Below are positions 23,265-36,325 of a stretch of DNA of 64,000 bases, piece after piece. The translations under genes were made by a program, and so were the position numbers. Under the pieces are notes generated by a model. It saw only the letters and a program-made list of their open reading frames with translations. It was not told the DNA's origin and did no database searches. The first letter of the stretch is position 1; every line of letters begins with the position of its first letter. Source of the DNA: Heterostelium album PN500 (taxonomy: Eukaryota; Evosea; Eumycetozoa; Acytosteliales; Acytosteliaceae); contig NW_008805090.1 of the NCBI RefSeq assembly GCF_000004825.1, forward strand, positions 124,001 to 188,000, written 5' to 3'.

Positions 23265-26200
23265 ATGATCCTTTCATTTAAAGGACTCATTGAAAGATGT
23301 ATACATCTTTCATTAATATTAGTAGTTTTATGTTTTATAGTTAGTGTAAATAATATAATTAAAAGTAATAGCAATAATCAAGAAGATGTAGTAGTCGGAA
23401 AGTACAGTGATCGATCACTTTTATCGTATTTCAATGTTGGTCTGTCTGATATGATCTATAAAGGTTTTCAACATCAGACGAAACCAAAGTCAAACAAGTT
23501 GATTCTCCTAAAGAATGGCAATATCAATCCAGCTCAGAGACCATCGATGTCGAGTAGCAAACACTCAGTTAGTTTCGCGTCGTTGAGGTTGCAGCGTTCA
23601 AAGTCACTGTTTGTTCAGGACAACGAGCTTCACCAGTATATCTCGCAGTTCGATAGTTACATCGTACACATGCCAACAAAGATCAACTATGAACAACGCG
23701 AAAAGCTCGAGCAGTTCCTAGTGGCGACACAACCGGTGGCACCATCGACCATCTCCACTTCCTACCGTTCGCAGATCGTCTCCTACATTCCCGAAGATTC
23801 ATTCCTGGTGTTTATGTCTCATGACCAAGCTCACCAACTCGATTCCAATCAATGGGTATCGTGGGTCGGCAAATTGGATGCAATTCACAAGCTCTACTTG
23901 CCACACTTGAACTCGGAGCACAGAGAACCCTATGGAAAGGTGGTTGTTGCACTGTCATTCGGATTGTTGGAGCATGAAATGTCGGATCTTCTCAATCGTT
24001 GGAATCGAGCAGTCACTGAGCTCGTTGGCGTGTATGCGCGTGTCTCGATTGTCTCTGGCTCGCCAAAGCGTATCACCGTCTCGCTGCAATGCGAGAGAGC
24101 TGGATGTAACATTCTAAAGACAGAGAGATTGGTGTACAATTGGATTGCCGAACAACTGGAATCGCATACCATTGAGAAACTAGGACAAGTCGTTCTCGCC
24201 AATAAATTTGCACCACCCATTATGTTGGCGACCTCGACCGGTGCCAACCTTCCACTCAACGACTACACTCGTGTCCCAATCAAGGGTGACGGTCAAATCG
24301 TTGGTATCGCCGATACCGGTCTCGACATGTCACATTGTTTCTTCAACGATCCAAACACACCAACTCCCTACAACACCATCAACAAGAATCATAGAAAAGT
24401 CATTGCATACTACTACAATTCATCGGAAGGTGATCAATTCGATGTTGTTCAAGGACATGGTACTCATGTTGTAAGTAATCATTACTTATCAATCAAGCAA
24501 GTAATCAATTAAATGACTAACATTTTTAAAATTGATCAAATCTTTTTTATATAGGCCGGTTCTGTAGCAGGTATGACAATTGATGCTAGTCAACCGGTTG
24601 CACAATTCCGTGGAACTGCCTATAATGCCAAGATTGCATTTGTCGATATCTCAATTAATGGAACTAATCCAGAACCAGGTGATTTGATTTCGATGTATCA
24701 GAAGGTGTATGATACTGGTGCAAGAGTTCATAGTGATTCATGGGGATCGCATTCATCTACTGGTTGGGATGCACTCTATGGTTTGCCTTCGAGAGAGATC
24801 GATGAGTTTGTTTGGAGTCATCCCGATATGCTCATTGTCAGAGCAGCTGGTAATGACGGTCAATCTGCATATCTATCACTGCTCACTCAAGCTGTAGCAA
24901 AGAACTGTCTCACCGTCGGTGCACAACAGAGTTCAACCGATAGTTTCAAAGTGACTCCAGATTACATTCCAAACGATGCCACCATCCAGAGTATCATTAG
25001 CTCAACATGTCTTATCGATCCGACTACCTGTAATTTCACATCTGCCGATTGCTGTGCAAAGCAAGCAACCAACAAATTCTATGCAGTCTGTTGTTCGCCA
25101 TCAATGACACAAGCCACCAGAAATACAACTAGCAATACAGCGCTATACAATCAAAACAACATTGCTTCATTCTCTTCGAAAGGTCCAACACACGACTCTC
25201 GTGTCAAACCAGATATTGTTGCACCCGGACAATTTATCATCTCCTCAATGTCGAACGGACAAAACAATACCAACCAATGCGGTGCCACTGGAGCGCTATC
25301 GACTGATTCACTTCTCGCTCTCGAGGGAACATCAATGGCAACACCACACGTAGCAGGAGCAGCAACATTGCTGCGTCAATATTTGGTGGAGGGATACTTC
25401 CCCTATGGTACACCGAATACATCCAACTCGATCAACCCAAGTGCCTCACTCTTGAAAGCAATCCTTATCAACTCGGCATCTCAGCTCAACGGAACCATGG
25501 TCACACCAGACAACAAGATATCACCAATCCCTGTTAATCCACCATTCCCAGGTGCCTCGTATGTCAGTGGTTGGGGAGCAATCAAGCTCGGTAACTTTTT
25601 CAACTTCCAATCGAACGGAGCACCAGCTGCTGCAAATCCAACACAATTCTTCATTGGTGGATTCGACAATAGCAATCCAGAGAATCCAGTATTCAAAGAG
25701 CAGCTATTCGTTCAGAACAATACATACAATGCATCGTACTGCATTAGATACTCAGACAACAGCGGTGTTCCCAACTCTGGTTCGATCAAAGCAACACTGG
25801 TATGGAGTGACATGCCTGCTTTCCAAGGTGCAGTCTATGATTTGGTGAACGATCTCGATCTGGAAATGATCCTGGATTCTACCTATACACTTGGAAACCA
25901 ACAGCCATCTTCAACGGGCGGTCCATCTCCACCCGACAGAAGAAACAACGTCGAACAAATTCAAGCGCCAGCAACCGATGGAGTAACTTACAAATTCACA
26001 GTGCTCAGTACTACTCTAATCTCCAAAGAACAACCATACTCGATTGTCATCAGTGGTACAGGACCTGGTAAATTCCAATGGGCTGAACAATGTCCAGAGT
26101 GTGGATCTACAGATATGATTGTTTGTTTGGTGCCAAACGGTGTCGGTCAGAAGAAGTGTCAGAAGAACTTGATGTGGGGAAGTTGTATCGTCAGCTCGTG

Positions 26201-28637
26201 TAACTCTGGATTCAGCTACAACTCGTTGACCGGTTCGTGTTCTGCTTTCTTGAATTACAACTACATCGTTATCATTGTTGCTGGTGCAACGATGGCACTG
26301 CTGTTGTTCATTGTCGGTCTCATCAAGTACAAAGAGTACAAGGATAAGAAGAAGTACGGTGCCGACGCCAAGAACTCGCTGGGACTATCGATCACACCGA
26401 AACCAAAAGATGCCAAAGTATCGATTCCCGAGCTCTATTCATTCGTTCATCCTTTCATTCTCCGTTTGGTATTCTCAGCGGGTTGTTCACTCATCGCCAC
26501 TGCAGCCAACATTCTCCAGCCATACTACATCGGTATCATCATTCAAGACATTCCAACTACCAAATCAATCACCGACCTTACAACACAATTCATTGTTATC
26601 TTCTTACTTGCATTCATTGAATTCTTATTTACAACCATTTCATCTTGGGTATCTGGTATCGTTAGTGAACTTATGATTATGAGTATTCAAGGTGTAAGTA
26701 GTATTAAGAGTATTCATTACAACATATAACTAACTAATATTATTGTTAATTAGAAAATATTTAAAGCAATTATGGCACAAGATATGGGATTCTTCCATAA
26801 GAATAATACTCCTACTCTTATCAATGTGTTGATTGTAGATGCACCGATGTTGAGATCTGCAGTCGCCGGTATCCTGATGACTTTTGCTACGAGCACCTGT
26901 AAGTTTGTTGGTAGTTTGGTGTTTTTGTTTACCATTTCTTGGAAGTTGTCGCTTGCATTCTTTGCCACTGTTCCAGTGCTTGTCATCGTTACTAAAGTAC
27001 AGTCGTCGTTCACCAAGAAACTGACACGTCTGCTGCTGTTCAACAACAGTAAGGCATCGCAATGCGCCTCTGAAGCAATGGTTAACATTCAGGTGGTCAC
27101 TACCTACTGCAAGCAAGAGCGTGAAATAGAACGTTACATCGAGCATCTTCAAAGTGTTTTCGCCACTGCCAGACGTTTGATTATCACCAACACTTTCGCC
27201 GCTTCGATTAAATGGCTGATGGTAGAGTCACTTGCATTCACTGTGCTCTACTACGGTGCTTACCTATCGATCAACGGTGAATTCTCAGTGGGTCTACTCA
27301 TTTCCTTCTCACTGTACGTCGGTTACGTTGTAGACTCATCATCATCTATCTTTGGTATCTACGTCAGCTACGTTCAATCTCTTGCATCTGCACATCGTGT
27401 ATTCCTCATCTTGAGATCTGCGCCAAGAAAGAGAACAACTCTAGAAGAAGAAGTAGCTGAAAGAGAAGCTCTTAAACGTGCACTTAAAGATAATGAAAAA
27501 GACAAAGATAACAATAATGATAATAATAATAACAACAATAATAATGATGATAATAACAACAACAATAATAATAATAATGATAATTCAATTAGTGTGACAG
27601 AACCAAATAATAATAATAATAATAATAATGATTTAGATGGTCAAACAACAAATAATAATAATAACAATAATATAGTAGGTGATTCACCAACAGGTGTTGA
27701 TTCAGAGAATAATAACAACAACAATAATAATGAAGAAGAATCAGAAGCAAAGAAACAAAAGAGATTAAAGAAAGAAGAAAAGAAGAAAGCAGATGCATTT
27801 ATGTCAGAGAATGGTATTTCAGTGTGTGAGATGACAACTCTACCATCGACATTTGTAGATCTTGACGATGTACAAGGTGAAATCGAATTCAAGAGTGTAT
27901 CGTTCAAGTATCCAACAAGACCGGATATCGAAGTACTCCACAACATCTCGTTCAAGCTGGAGACTGGAAAGTGCTACGGTTTGGTCGGTCCCTCCGGTTC
28001 CGGAAAGTCAACGTGTCTCGAGCTGATGGCTAAATTCTACCAGCTGAAGGAAGGTGCCATCTTCCTGGACGGCATCGACATCACAAAGATTCGTCCATCG
28101 AATCTACGTTCATTCGTCACCGTTGTGCATCAACACCCGTACCTCTTTGACAAGACGATCGCACAGAACATCGGTTACGCACTGGACAATCCGACCACCG
28201 AGGAGATCATAGAGGCAGCAAAGATGGCGAACGCACACGACTTTATCATGGAGTTGCCCAATCAGTACGATACACAACTCGGTCAAGCCGGTAACCAGCT
28301 GTCCGGTGGTCAGAAGAAGAGAATTGCCGTGGCGAGAGCGATCTGCTCGAAGCGTAAGATCATGTTGCTCGATGAGATCACCGCTGAGCTAGACCCCGAG
28401 AGTGAAGAGGCTATCACCAACTCGATCAAGAAGCTCACACACGGTCACACCGTGGTGATGGTCGCTCACAAGATCGCCGCCGTCAAGGACTGCGACAAGA
28501 TCTTTGTATTGGAGAAGGGTTACCTCGTTGAAGAAGGTAATCACAACGAACTCATGGACAAGAGAGGAAGATACTACAAGCTATTCTCAAATAGAGTAGA
28601 AGAAGACGACATGGATTTACCACTCACCATTTCATAG
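23265..28637 (+). CDS. Tag-family subtilisin-like serine protease / ABC transporter B fusion
   Basis: Three exons (23265-24470, 24555-26693, 26754-28637) give about 1742 residues, the size of Dictyostelium TagA-TagD. An N-terminal hydrophobic signal or anchor ([16 protein letters not shown]) leads into a pro-region and then a subtilisin (S8) domain with all three catalytic residues: Asp350 in GIADTGLD, His398 in GHGTHV and Ser662 in [12 protein letters not shown] Cys-rich insert lies between His and Ser. A membrane helix (about [17 protein letters not shown]) is followed by an ABC-B half transporter: six-helix TMD, a poly-Asn and charged insert, then an NBD with Walker [10 protein letters not shown] (Lys1533), signature LSGGQ, Walker B IMLLDE and the H-loop His in AHK. 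In D. discoideum, TagC cleaves AcbA to make the spore-differentiation peptide SDF-2, TagB acts in prestalk signalling and TagA in cell-fate choice. Which paralogue this is cannot be decided here. Intron 1 sits beside the catalytic His. Confidence 0.95.
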
Positions 28638-28971
28638 GAAAATCAAATAATAATATTTTAAACAAACGAACGTTACATTATATATATATAAAATAAATTT
28701 TAAATAAATAAAACAACAGATCAATCTTAAATTATATTCAAATATAAATATTTAAAACAACGATTATTATAAGATATTGATTAAGTTTATAAGATATATT
28801 GATATTATATATTATATAACTTTTTTATAATAATGTAATTTTGTTTTGTTTTGAAGTTTTGTTTTGATATCAAATAAAAAAATATATTTAATCTGCTGTC
28901 TGTTCTGTCTAGTAATACTATAGTTTATCTTTATATTTATAATTTAAATTTGTATGAAATGTGTTGCTAAT
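28638..28971. other. Convergent 3' spacer
   Basis: This lies between the ends of the Tag gene (+) and the bc1 subunit gene (-). It contains several AATAAA-type poly(A) signals (for example near 28690 and 28872). No gene is seen. Confidence 0.5.
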
Positions 28972-29788
28972 TTACTCTCTGAATTGACGACGGATTTCAA
29001 ATTCCTTCTCGACTTGTTGCATGACACCTTCGACTTGATCGGTGTAAATCTTATCCTTCTCTAAATCTGACCATAAGTTCTCTGTTTAATATATATTAAA
29101 TGTGAAGTGATTATATATAAAAATAAAAAGATTAGTAAAATGATAATATGATGATCAAGAAATTAATTTCTTTGATAATATATATATATATATATGTATT
29201 ACCTGGCAAGTAAATCTTCTTAACGTTGCAATCAAAAGCAATAGCCTTTCTTCTGTCTCTCTCGACGAGGACTTGTGGTGGCAATCTGTTGAGGGCTTCC
29301 TTCATGACTGGAGTTTCATTGTAAAGATCGGCATAGTACAATCCTATATATATATAATAATGAATTTCACTATTGTAAGTTAAATTGTCTCTTTATTTAA
29401 CTATTTCATATTATTATCTTTGTCATCATAATATTAATAATCATCATCCTCATCATCATCTATCTAAAATATTGAATGGAAATAACTATGAAAGTTATGT
29501 AATCTATTTAACCGAGTGAAATCTATTTTCTTTCTTGCTATCTTGATACAACTACTAAATTGTTTTCCATTATATATCGATTGATCTAACCTGAATCTGT
29601 ATCGCATCTGTATTTGTAAGCTAGTTTATGTAGTTGATGATAATGATGATCGAGAGTGCTAAATTTGATATGATTCTATAATAATGTATATATAAAAAGT
29701 TGCAAGTCATACCAATCTTTCTGTATTCTAACCATGAGTTTTGAAGTCTCTTGACGACAGTTTCTGGGAGGAATTTAACGAATGACAT
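28972..29788 (-). CDS. Cytochrome bc1 complex subunit 7 (QCR7/UQCRB, 14 kDa)
   Basis: Three exons (29713-29788, 29203-29343, 28972-29081) give about 108 residues, the usual length. Landmarks of the family are visible: LQNSWLEYRKIGLYYADLYN, then VMKEALNRLPPQVLVERDRR, and the acidic-basic tail (DQVEGVMQQVEKEFEIRRQF). The protein is a matrix-side accessory subunit of mitochondrial complex III. The first intron is long for this window (about 370 bp). The second intron contains a TA repeat near 29178-29196. The start is fixed by the short in-frame exon 1 that begins MSFVKFLPETVVKRL. Confidence 0.92.
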
Positions 29789-30139
29789 TATTAATTATTT
29801 GTAATATATGATTATTTGGAATAATAATGATCAATTGATGATGATTTTTTATTATTTTTTTGTTTTTTTTTTTTTTTCAAGTGATTGCGAAAAAAATTCA
29901 AAAAAACTCAGAACTTCGTAAATCACTTGCAAACATTGTTAATACTTAAAATTTTATCAACAGACAAGACATAGAGTTTACATAATAAAATTACTATTTA
30001 CAAATATTGTCTTTATTTTTATAAATTGTTTTGATTTCTAGTGGTGTCTTGGTTTTTTATACTTGACTGCTAGTAGTAATCGGAAAGAAACCTATCGGAA
30101 CCTATCACCAAAACCAACAACCAATTCAAACTTTCTTGC
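29789..30139. other. Spacer between two leftward genes
   Basis: A/T-rich, with a T run at 29862-29876. It should hold the promoter of the bc1 subunit gene. Nothing else is recognised. Confidence 0.45.
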
Positions 30140-30726
30140 TTAAAAAAAATAATAGTACATAAATGTTAATACATAAATTGGAATTGAACCAACACCACAA
30201 GCGAAAACTACACTCCATCTAGAGTAGTCAAAGACTGCCTCCACAGTATTATCCATCATTTCATCCATTATTCCTTTACCATTTCTAGTTCTTGATCCAC
30301 CTCTACAAATTGCTTTAATATTAAACAAATAACCAAATGCAGGACTATGTTATATATATTTCAAATAAGTATTAATTGTTGTGTTAATTTATAATAGTAT
30401 GTAAATATAATATATGTATAAGTTTACCTAAAAAATTGTATACCATGTAATGTCATAAGAATACCGAATAACCATGGATTCTTTGAATATATACTCATTA
30501 GAAGCTTTGTCCAGCCATAGGAAATAGAGAATCCCAATACATTTGCAACGGGTATTGAATATGCAGCGATACGTCTCTTGATCAATCTCGATTTTAGAAC
30601 GACATCGTCTTCGTCTTGTCGTGGTGTGCTATGACCTAAATACAACACCACACCATCGAATATCAACTGTGTCAATGAACTTCCAAGAAACCCAAACGTA
30701 ATCAACTCTTTATATGAGTTAAACAT
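30140..30726 (-). CDS. Small multi-pass membrane protein, unrecognised
   Basis: Two exons (30428-30726 and 30140-30344) give about 167 residues. Hydrophobic segments lie near residues 10-28 (LITFGFLGSSLTQLIFDGVV), 54-68, 72-88, and at the C-terminus (VVFACGVGSIPIYVLTFMYY), so three or four membrane passes are likely. A basic loop (SRLIKRRIAAY) precedes the second segment. Size and layout recall Mpv17/PMP22-type inner organelle membrane proteins, but the family's Trp-Pro signature is not seen, so no family is assigned. Its start lies only 183 bp from the divergent ankyrin-like gene, so the two probably share a promoter region. Confidence 0.7.
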
Positions 30727-30909
30727 TTTAATGTTATCTGTTTATCAATCTTGTGCGTAACAAATTATCTTTTTTATTTCTTGTTTTTAGTTTTTTACTT
30801 AAAATTATCTTGATATTTTGATTTGGATAGCAGTAAATCTTATTTCGACTTATTGTAAAAACTCTACTATTGTCAATTACAAATTATTTATTCAATAATT
30901 GTCACTCAT

Positions 30910-32742
30910 ATGGATAAAATATTATTTCAAGCATTATTTAATAATATTGTATTGAAAGAGTTGATATTTAATCAAGTTAAGATCATATCTAAATGGAATG
31001 ATCTCAAATCTTATAAATGGGATGAAGTTGTAAAACAACCTGAAATCTTGGCATACAATGGCTATTTCGATTTATTAAAGGCCTATCTAAATGATCCCAG
31101 TACTCCTGTGCCTCCAAGGAGTGCACAGATTTTCAGTATGGATTCTTCGGTTTGTGTTGGAGCAATCAGAGGTGGCAGCTTAGAGATGTTTCAATATCTT
31201 TTGGACTATTATGAGATCGATCGAAGACTTAAAGTAGTATCGGAGCAAGGTATTATCAATGACTTGTTGTCGTGTGCTTCAGAGTATGGTAGATTTGATA
31301 TCGTTAGATATCTACTGGACAGATTCCAATCGTTTAGATCGCGATTCAGCATCACCAATGCAATGGCATCCGCACCATTATCCGGAGATTTGGAGTTACT
31401 GAAATTCCTAACTCTCAAAGCCAATGAAGATCTGGACGACGAACAGAGTCGTTCTCTCTCTACCAAGCTAAGATTGAGACAACAGAATTGTTTTGACAAT
31501 GCAGCAATTAAAGGTCGAATCGATATTATTGAATGGCTGGTGCTTAATCGATCACAGGATCTAGCGAAATCGAATATGCTGTATATTGCAATTGGCACCG
31601 ATAATCTTCAGTTGATAGATTACCTGGTGAAGGAACACAGCGATCTAATTGATATGACAGAGGAACTACCAGCTGATAATTTTGGTTATTGTCAAACAGA
31701 AACTATCCAGCGGATGCTGAGATATGGATTCAAGTTTTCTGAGGATCTACTGGATATGGCTCTCATTTTTGAGAATCAAAAATTGTTCAAGTGGCTACAT
31801 ACCAATACGACATTCCAATGTACATTGGAATCACCGATGGATCGCGCAGCAGAATATGGATATATCGAGTTCGTCAAATGGCTCAGTGAAAACACAACAA
31901 CTGGTTGTACAACCGATGCAATGGATAAAAGTGCAGAGCTAGGACACTTTCACATTCTGGAATGGCTCCATCTTAATAGAAGTGAAGGATGTACAACCAA
32001 TGCTATGGATAATGCATGTCATGAATATAGAACGGCAATAAAAGATGGAGTACTCTTTAGAAAACAACTTGAAATGGTGAAATGGCTGCACTACAATCGA
32101 ACTGAAGGTTGTACAACTGCTGCTTTCGATCAAGCTGCGAAAATAGGCAATTTAGCGATTGTCGATTGGCTGCATAAAAATCGAACCGAAGGATTCTCCT
32201 CGGGAATATTAGATAAAATCGCACTGAACGGACACATGGAGCTTGTAGAGTGGTTCGAGAAGAACACCAATGAGGAATTCGATTTGGATATACTCGATCA
32301 GAGTATAACCGTTGGTAACTTAAATCTTGTCAAGTACTTACACGCGAGAAACAGAGACGATAACCGATATCTATTCACAACGGCAACGATGAATCACGCC
32401 ATCTTCAAGGAGCGTCTCGATATCATGGAGTGGTTGCATTCGAACGTACCAGAGATATGCAAAAACACCACCATAGACAAACCGCTCTACTATAACTATC
32501 AAACCATTAAATGGTTGGAGGAACATCGAAATCAATACTATTTCCAAAGATCAATCGATGTTGTCAAATGTATAGAGTACTATTTCAGTAACTCTCAATA
32601 CGATGCATTGGAATGGACATTAAATAATCTCTCAATCTCCGATCAACAACTCATTGGCATACAAAGTAATATGATTGAAAAGTATCCACAATTGTTTAAA
32701 TCAACAGATATCATTAATCAACATATATTTAAAAAAATATAA
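30910..32742 (+). CDS. Ankyrin-like repeat protein (dictyostelid WLHxNRTEGCT type)
   Basis: Single exon, 610 residues. After a short non-repeat N-terminus (IISKWNDLKSYKWDEV) come ankyrin-type helices in which each unit ends in a variant of LEWLHLNRSEGCTTNAMD or VKWLHYNRTEGCTTAAFD. At least eight units are visible, sharpest from about 295 to 475. Such repeats form large families in social amoebae and also resemble ankyrin-type proteins of giant DNA viruses. No catalytic domain is seen; a protein-binding role is inferred. The lack of introns, unlike most neighbours, is normal for this family. Confidence 0.9.
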   Translation: MDKILFQALFNNIVLKELIFNQVKIISKWNDLKSYKWDEVVKQPEILAYNGYFDLLKAYLNDPSTPVPPRSAQIFSMDSSVCVGAIRGGSLEMFQYLLDYYEIDRRLKVVSEQGIINDLLSCASEYGRFDIVRYLLDRFQSFRSRFSITNAMASAPLSGDLELLKFLTLKANEDLDDEQSRSLSTKLRLRQQNCFDNAAIKGRIDIIEWLVLNRSQDLAKSNMLYIAIGTDNLQLIDYLVKEHSDLIDMTEELPADNFGYCQTETIQRMLRYGFKFSEDLLDMALIFENQKLFKWLHTNTTFQCTLESPMDRAAEYGYIEFVKWLSENTTTGCTTDAMDKSAELGHFHILEWLHLNRSEGCTTNAMDNACHEYRTAIKDGVLFRKQLEMVKWLHYNRTEGCTTAAFDQAAKIGNLAIVDWLHKNRTEGFSSGILDKIALNGHMELVEWFEKNTNEEFDLDILDQSITVGNLNLVKYLHARNRDDNRYLFTTATMNHAIFKERLDIMEWLHSNVPEICKNTTIDKPLYYNYQTIKWLEEHRNQYYFQRSIDVVKCIEYYFSNSQYDALEWTLNNLSISDQQLIGIQSNMIEKYPQLFKSTDIINQHIFKKI

Positions 32743-33348
32743 AACTATAACAAGTTAATGTTTGATTCAGAGGTTAAGGAATGCTCTTTGAGACAACTTT
32801 TACAAATTACCTTAACACATACACACATAGCCAATTGTTAAATAATAAAGATAATTATTATTAATAGCCTAAAATAGTATACCAATCATCAATTTAGTTA
32901 TTAGTGTTATTATTTTAAATATATATATATATTTTTAAATTCTTTATATATTTAATAGATGCTAAATTAAATATACTATAGATAGTAACAATGACACTTG
33001 TGAAATAGTTTTATTAAAGACAACAATTTTTTTTTTTTTACTTTTCTATTGTTAACATCAAGCAACAAACAAAGATATTATTTGCATCAATTTCCTTTTT
33101 ATTACCATTAGATACTTGTGTAATTTGCATTTTAAACCTTTTTAATTATAATTACAATGAATAACAATACTTGATTTATAATTAATAAATTATTAATAAT
33201 AATAAAAAATGAAAATAATAATAATATGAATGTACACTCATCTACATATCATCTACAAAGTTATTTACTTGTTTACTTTGTCTCATTCTATTAAAAAGAA
33301 ACAAATAATAATTAATTTGTATACGATTATTATAATTAATAATAATTA
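32743..33348. other. A/T-rich spacer
   Basis: It contains a TA run at 32920-32931 and poly-T at 33030. It carries the 3' end of the ankyrin-like gene and the promoter of the next. Nothing else is recognised. Confidence 0.45.
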
Positions 33349-35739
33349 ATGTCTGATACTCAACAACAAATTAGTCAAGAGAATACTCAAGGTGGAGTAT
33401 CTCAAAAGTCTCATCAAGATGATCAGAAAAAGACTGTTGATACCGGTGACCAAAGACAGCAACAACAACAACAAAAGTCGTCTGCTCCTGTAGAGTCGCA
33501 AGGTCAAGTTGGTTCCAGTAGTAGAGACGATCAGAAAGTCCCGGAATCATCGAAAACCTCTTCTGATGTTTCGCCAACCGGTGAGCAAAGATCATCATCC
33601 TCACCTTCCGAGGAGCAGCAGCAACAGCAGCAACAGCAGTATCCACATCGTCAAGAGCGTCAAGAAAGTCAAGAAGGATCTGATATTGCCGTGGAGCGTC
33701 TGGAAGAATCTGGATCCGGTTACGAAGACTACCCAAGCAACAGCGGCATCAGTGATATCAGCACCATCAAGAAAAAGAACAAAACACATGACAACATTGG
33801 TGGTGCTTCCGGTGTATTTAGTAACTTCTTCAAGAGAAAGGTATATACTGTTATTATTATTATGAAGATGTTATTATTGTTTCGTATAACTAATTCTCTA
33901 CATGTGTAATAATAATAACCACCGTAAAGAATCCAGATGAAAAGGTATTCATTGCTCAAAAGGAGAAACTTGACAAGATGGCCAAGGATATCAAGAGTTC
34001 GATCGATTCTTTCACATCGCAGTTTAAACACCAACAAAGTCAGAGTGATATCGTCGGCAACGAATACCAGCTTCCAAGCTACTTTGATTCGATGGTAGAG
34101 CAACTCAGTGATGTGCTCGACACCTACAGTGACAAGGAAAAGATTCTCAAGAGACACATCAGAGACATTGAGAACAGATCCACTGAGAGATCCAAACACT
34201 GGAGATTCTGGGCCAATCTGATCAGTCGTGATCCATCGTTGGTTGACATGGTTAACACTAATAACTTTTTAGAGATATCATCTCAATCTGTAAGTATCTA
34301 TTATTTATTAGTTAATTAATTACACACATTCTAACACCAAATTACAATTATATATATTTGTAGATTTTTGATTCACCATTGGATTTACAAGAACTTCGTG
34401 CTTTTGAAGAGCTTTTAACAAACACTCTCAACCCTGGATTCAACAATGAGAATGTTGCCAATGTCCTGAGCATCCAAAAGAGAATCCTTCCAAGAGAACA
34501 TGAATCAACCCTTCGTAATGCATTGTATCAATCAAAGGTAAATATATTTATATATATATTGATTCAATTTGATTATTATTATTCTATTAACATAGTATAT
34601 ATGTATTTCTATAGTCTTCAAATAAGATTGACTTTGTAAACTTTGAACAAAACTTTTCGGAAAAGAATATTTTGTATATGGAGATGAAGAATATCGTCCA
34701 GTTTTGGCAGACAGAGAAAGAGGAGCAATCAAAGAAACTGACCTCCATTCTCTCGGACATTAGCAAGATGCACAACGAGAAGCAGAGCACTTGTCAATCG
34801 CTGGCAGAGTCTATCAACAACGATACCGATCTCATCAGAAAGCACAACATCCAGATCAGGGAGCTCGCGGGTCAAATCGAAAAGTTGAAGAAGGAAATCT
34901 GGAATCTCGAGGAACAAATCTCGACCAACACCAAGAAGCTCGAGGAGCACAACAGAGACGATCGTCCGGAGCTACAACTCCGTAAAGACTCTGACATCAT
35001 CAGATCCAGACACGATACCGCACTCGGTGTTTACGATCTCGTCGAGAAATTCCATCGTGGTTACGTCGTTGCTTTCTTCAACTACAAGAAACAAGTATTG
35101 GAATCGATGGAAAATAGAATTCAATATTTGGTAAGTAGTAGCTGCTCTCTGGTTTGGCAATAATAGAATAGTTATTATACTTTTGAATCAAACTAATAAT
35201 TACTTGCTTATCGATAATTATAATTACAATAGGAGAAGATTAGAGATGAATGCAATGAAAACAATCAGAGAATCGGCGATGCCAAAGGAATGGATTTGGT
35301 GGTGGAAGCTGACAGACTCTTGGGTGTTGCCAATAGAATCTCGGAGGATGAGAATGTCGATGAAACCAGATTGGATAACGACAAGAAGCGTATCTCAAGT
35401 TTCATTGAGTCGATGGAACGTGACCACAAGATCTCTTACTCTCAGATCAAGAGAAGTCTTACAAGTGATGTAGAACCATCACAATCTTCAACTTCAACCA
35501 CATCCACATCTCAAAAAGATGTTGGACAACAACAACAATCTCATCAACAACAGCAATCACCAGTTGTCGAGGAACAACAACAATTAAATGTTCCGCAACA
35601 ACAACAACCATCACAACAGCAACAACAACAAGGTGGTGTTGAATCCAGTGCTATTGCTGCATCTGACAAAGACAAATCATTTGATGAAGTCAGAAAAGAA
35701 GAGAAAAAGATGGTTCAACCAGTTGGTCCAGCTCAATAG
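33349..35739 (+). CDS. Coiled-coil protein with BAR/Vps5-like helical region (tentative)
   Basis: Five exons (33349-33840, 33930-34289, 34364-34537, 34615-35130, 35233-35739) give about 682 residues. Residues 1-150 are Gln/Ser-rich and disordered. Residues about 150-590 are almost entirely helical: KDIKSSIDSFTSQFKHQ, a Trp-containing segment (SKHWRFWANLISRDPSLV), a strong coiled coil from about 370 to 470 (LAGQIEKLKKEIWNLEEQIS), then VYDLVEKFHRGYVVAFFNY. The tail returns to Gln/Ser. There is no PX domain, signal peptide or membrane segment. The long helical module with a mid-protein coiled coil could be a BAR-like dimer, as in sorting nexins, but no family signature settles it. The function is unknown. 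Confidence 0.75.
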
Positions 35740-36325
35740 AATAGATATATCAATCTATCAATCTACTCTATGTCTATATCCTATCCTATTTCATTCTATG
35801 TATATTTCAATCAACCAATTAATTCTTGTTAATTTGTCACCTTAAAAAAAAAAAAAAAACTCGCAAACTTATTTTTTTAATAAATATTTCATTAAAAAAA
35901 AAAAAAATCCTTTTAAAAATTTTGCCCATGATTTTTAGGAATCGTTTTTTTTTAAACAATAATGGCGGTTGATTTCAACTTCCATAATTCGCAATGCATG
36001 TAATTTTCATACATTAATAGTAGGCTTATAATTATACACACTGTTTATATATCGTTTTTTTATTTTTTATAATTATATATCTTTTAAAATATAAATATAA
36101 AAACATTTCATAAATTTGTAACTTCACTCTTTTCAAACACAAAAAATCAAAATTAAATTTAATCATTTATCTAAATAATTTATTTCACCTGTCATTTTTA
36201 TATATATTTAATATTTTTGACTTTTGATTTGTTTTTTTATATTTATTTATTTATATGTTTAAAAGTATAATTATATATTTAGTATAGTAAATATATATTT
36301 ATCTAGATAGAGTATATTTAAAGTT
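35740..36325. other. A/T-rich spacer
   Basis: It contains long A runs (35844-35860, 35893-35906) and poly-T. It carries the 3' end of the coiled-coil gene and the promoter of the SET gene. No gene is seen. Confidence 0.45.

Noticed and set aside
26730-27152. Antisense frames within the Tag transporter region
   Set aside because: The sense frame is the ABC transporter membrane domain; shadows only.
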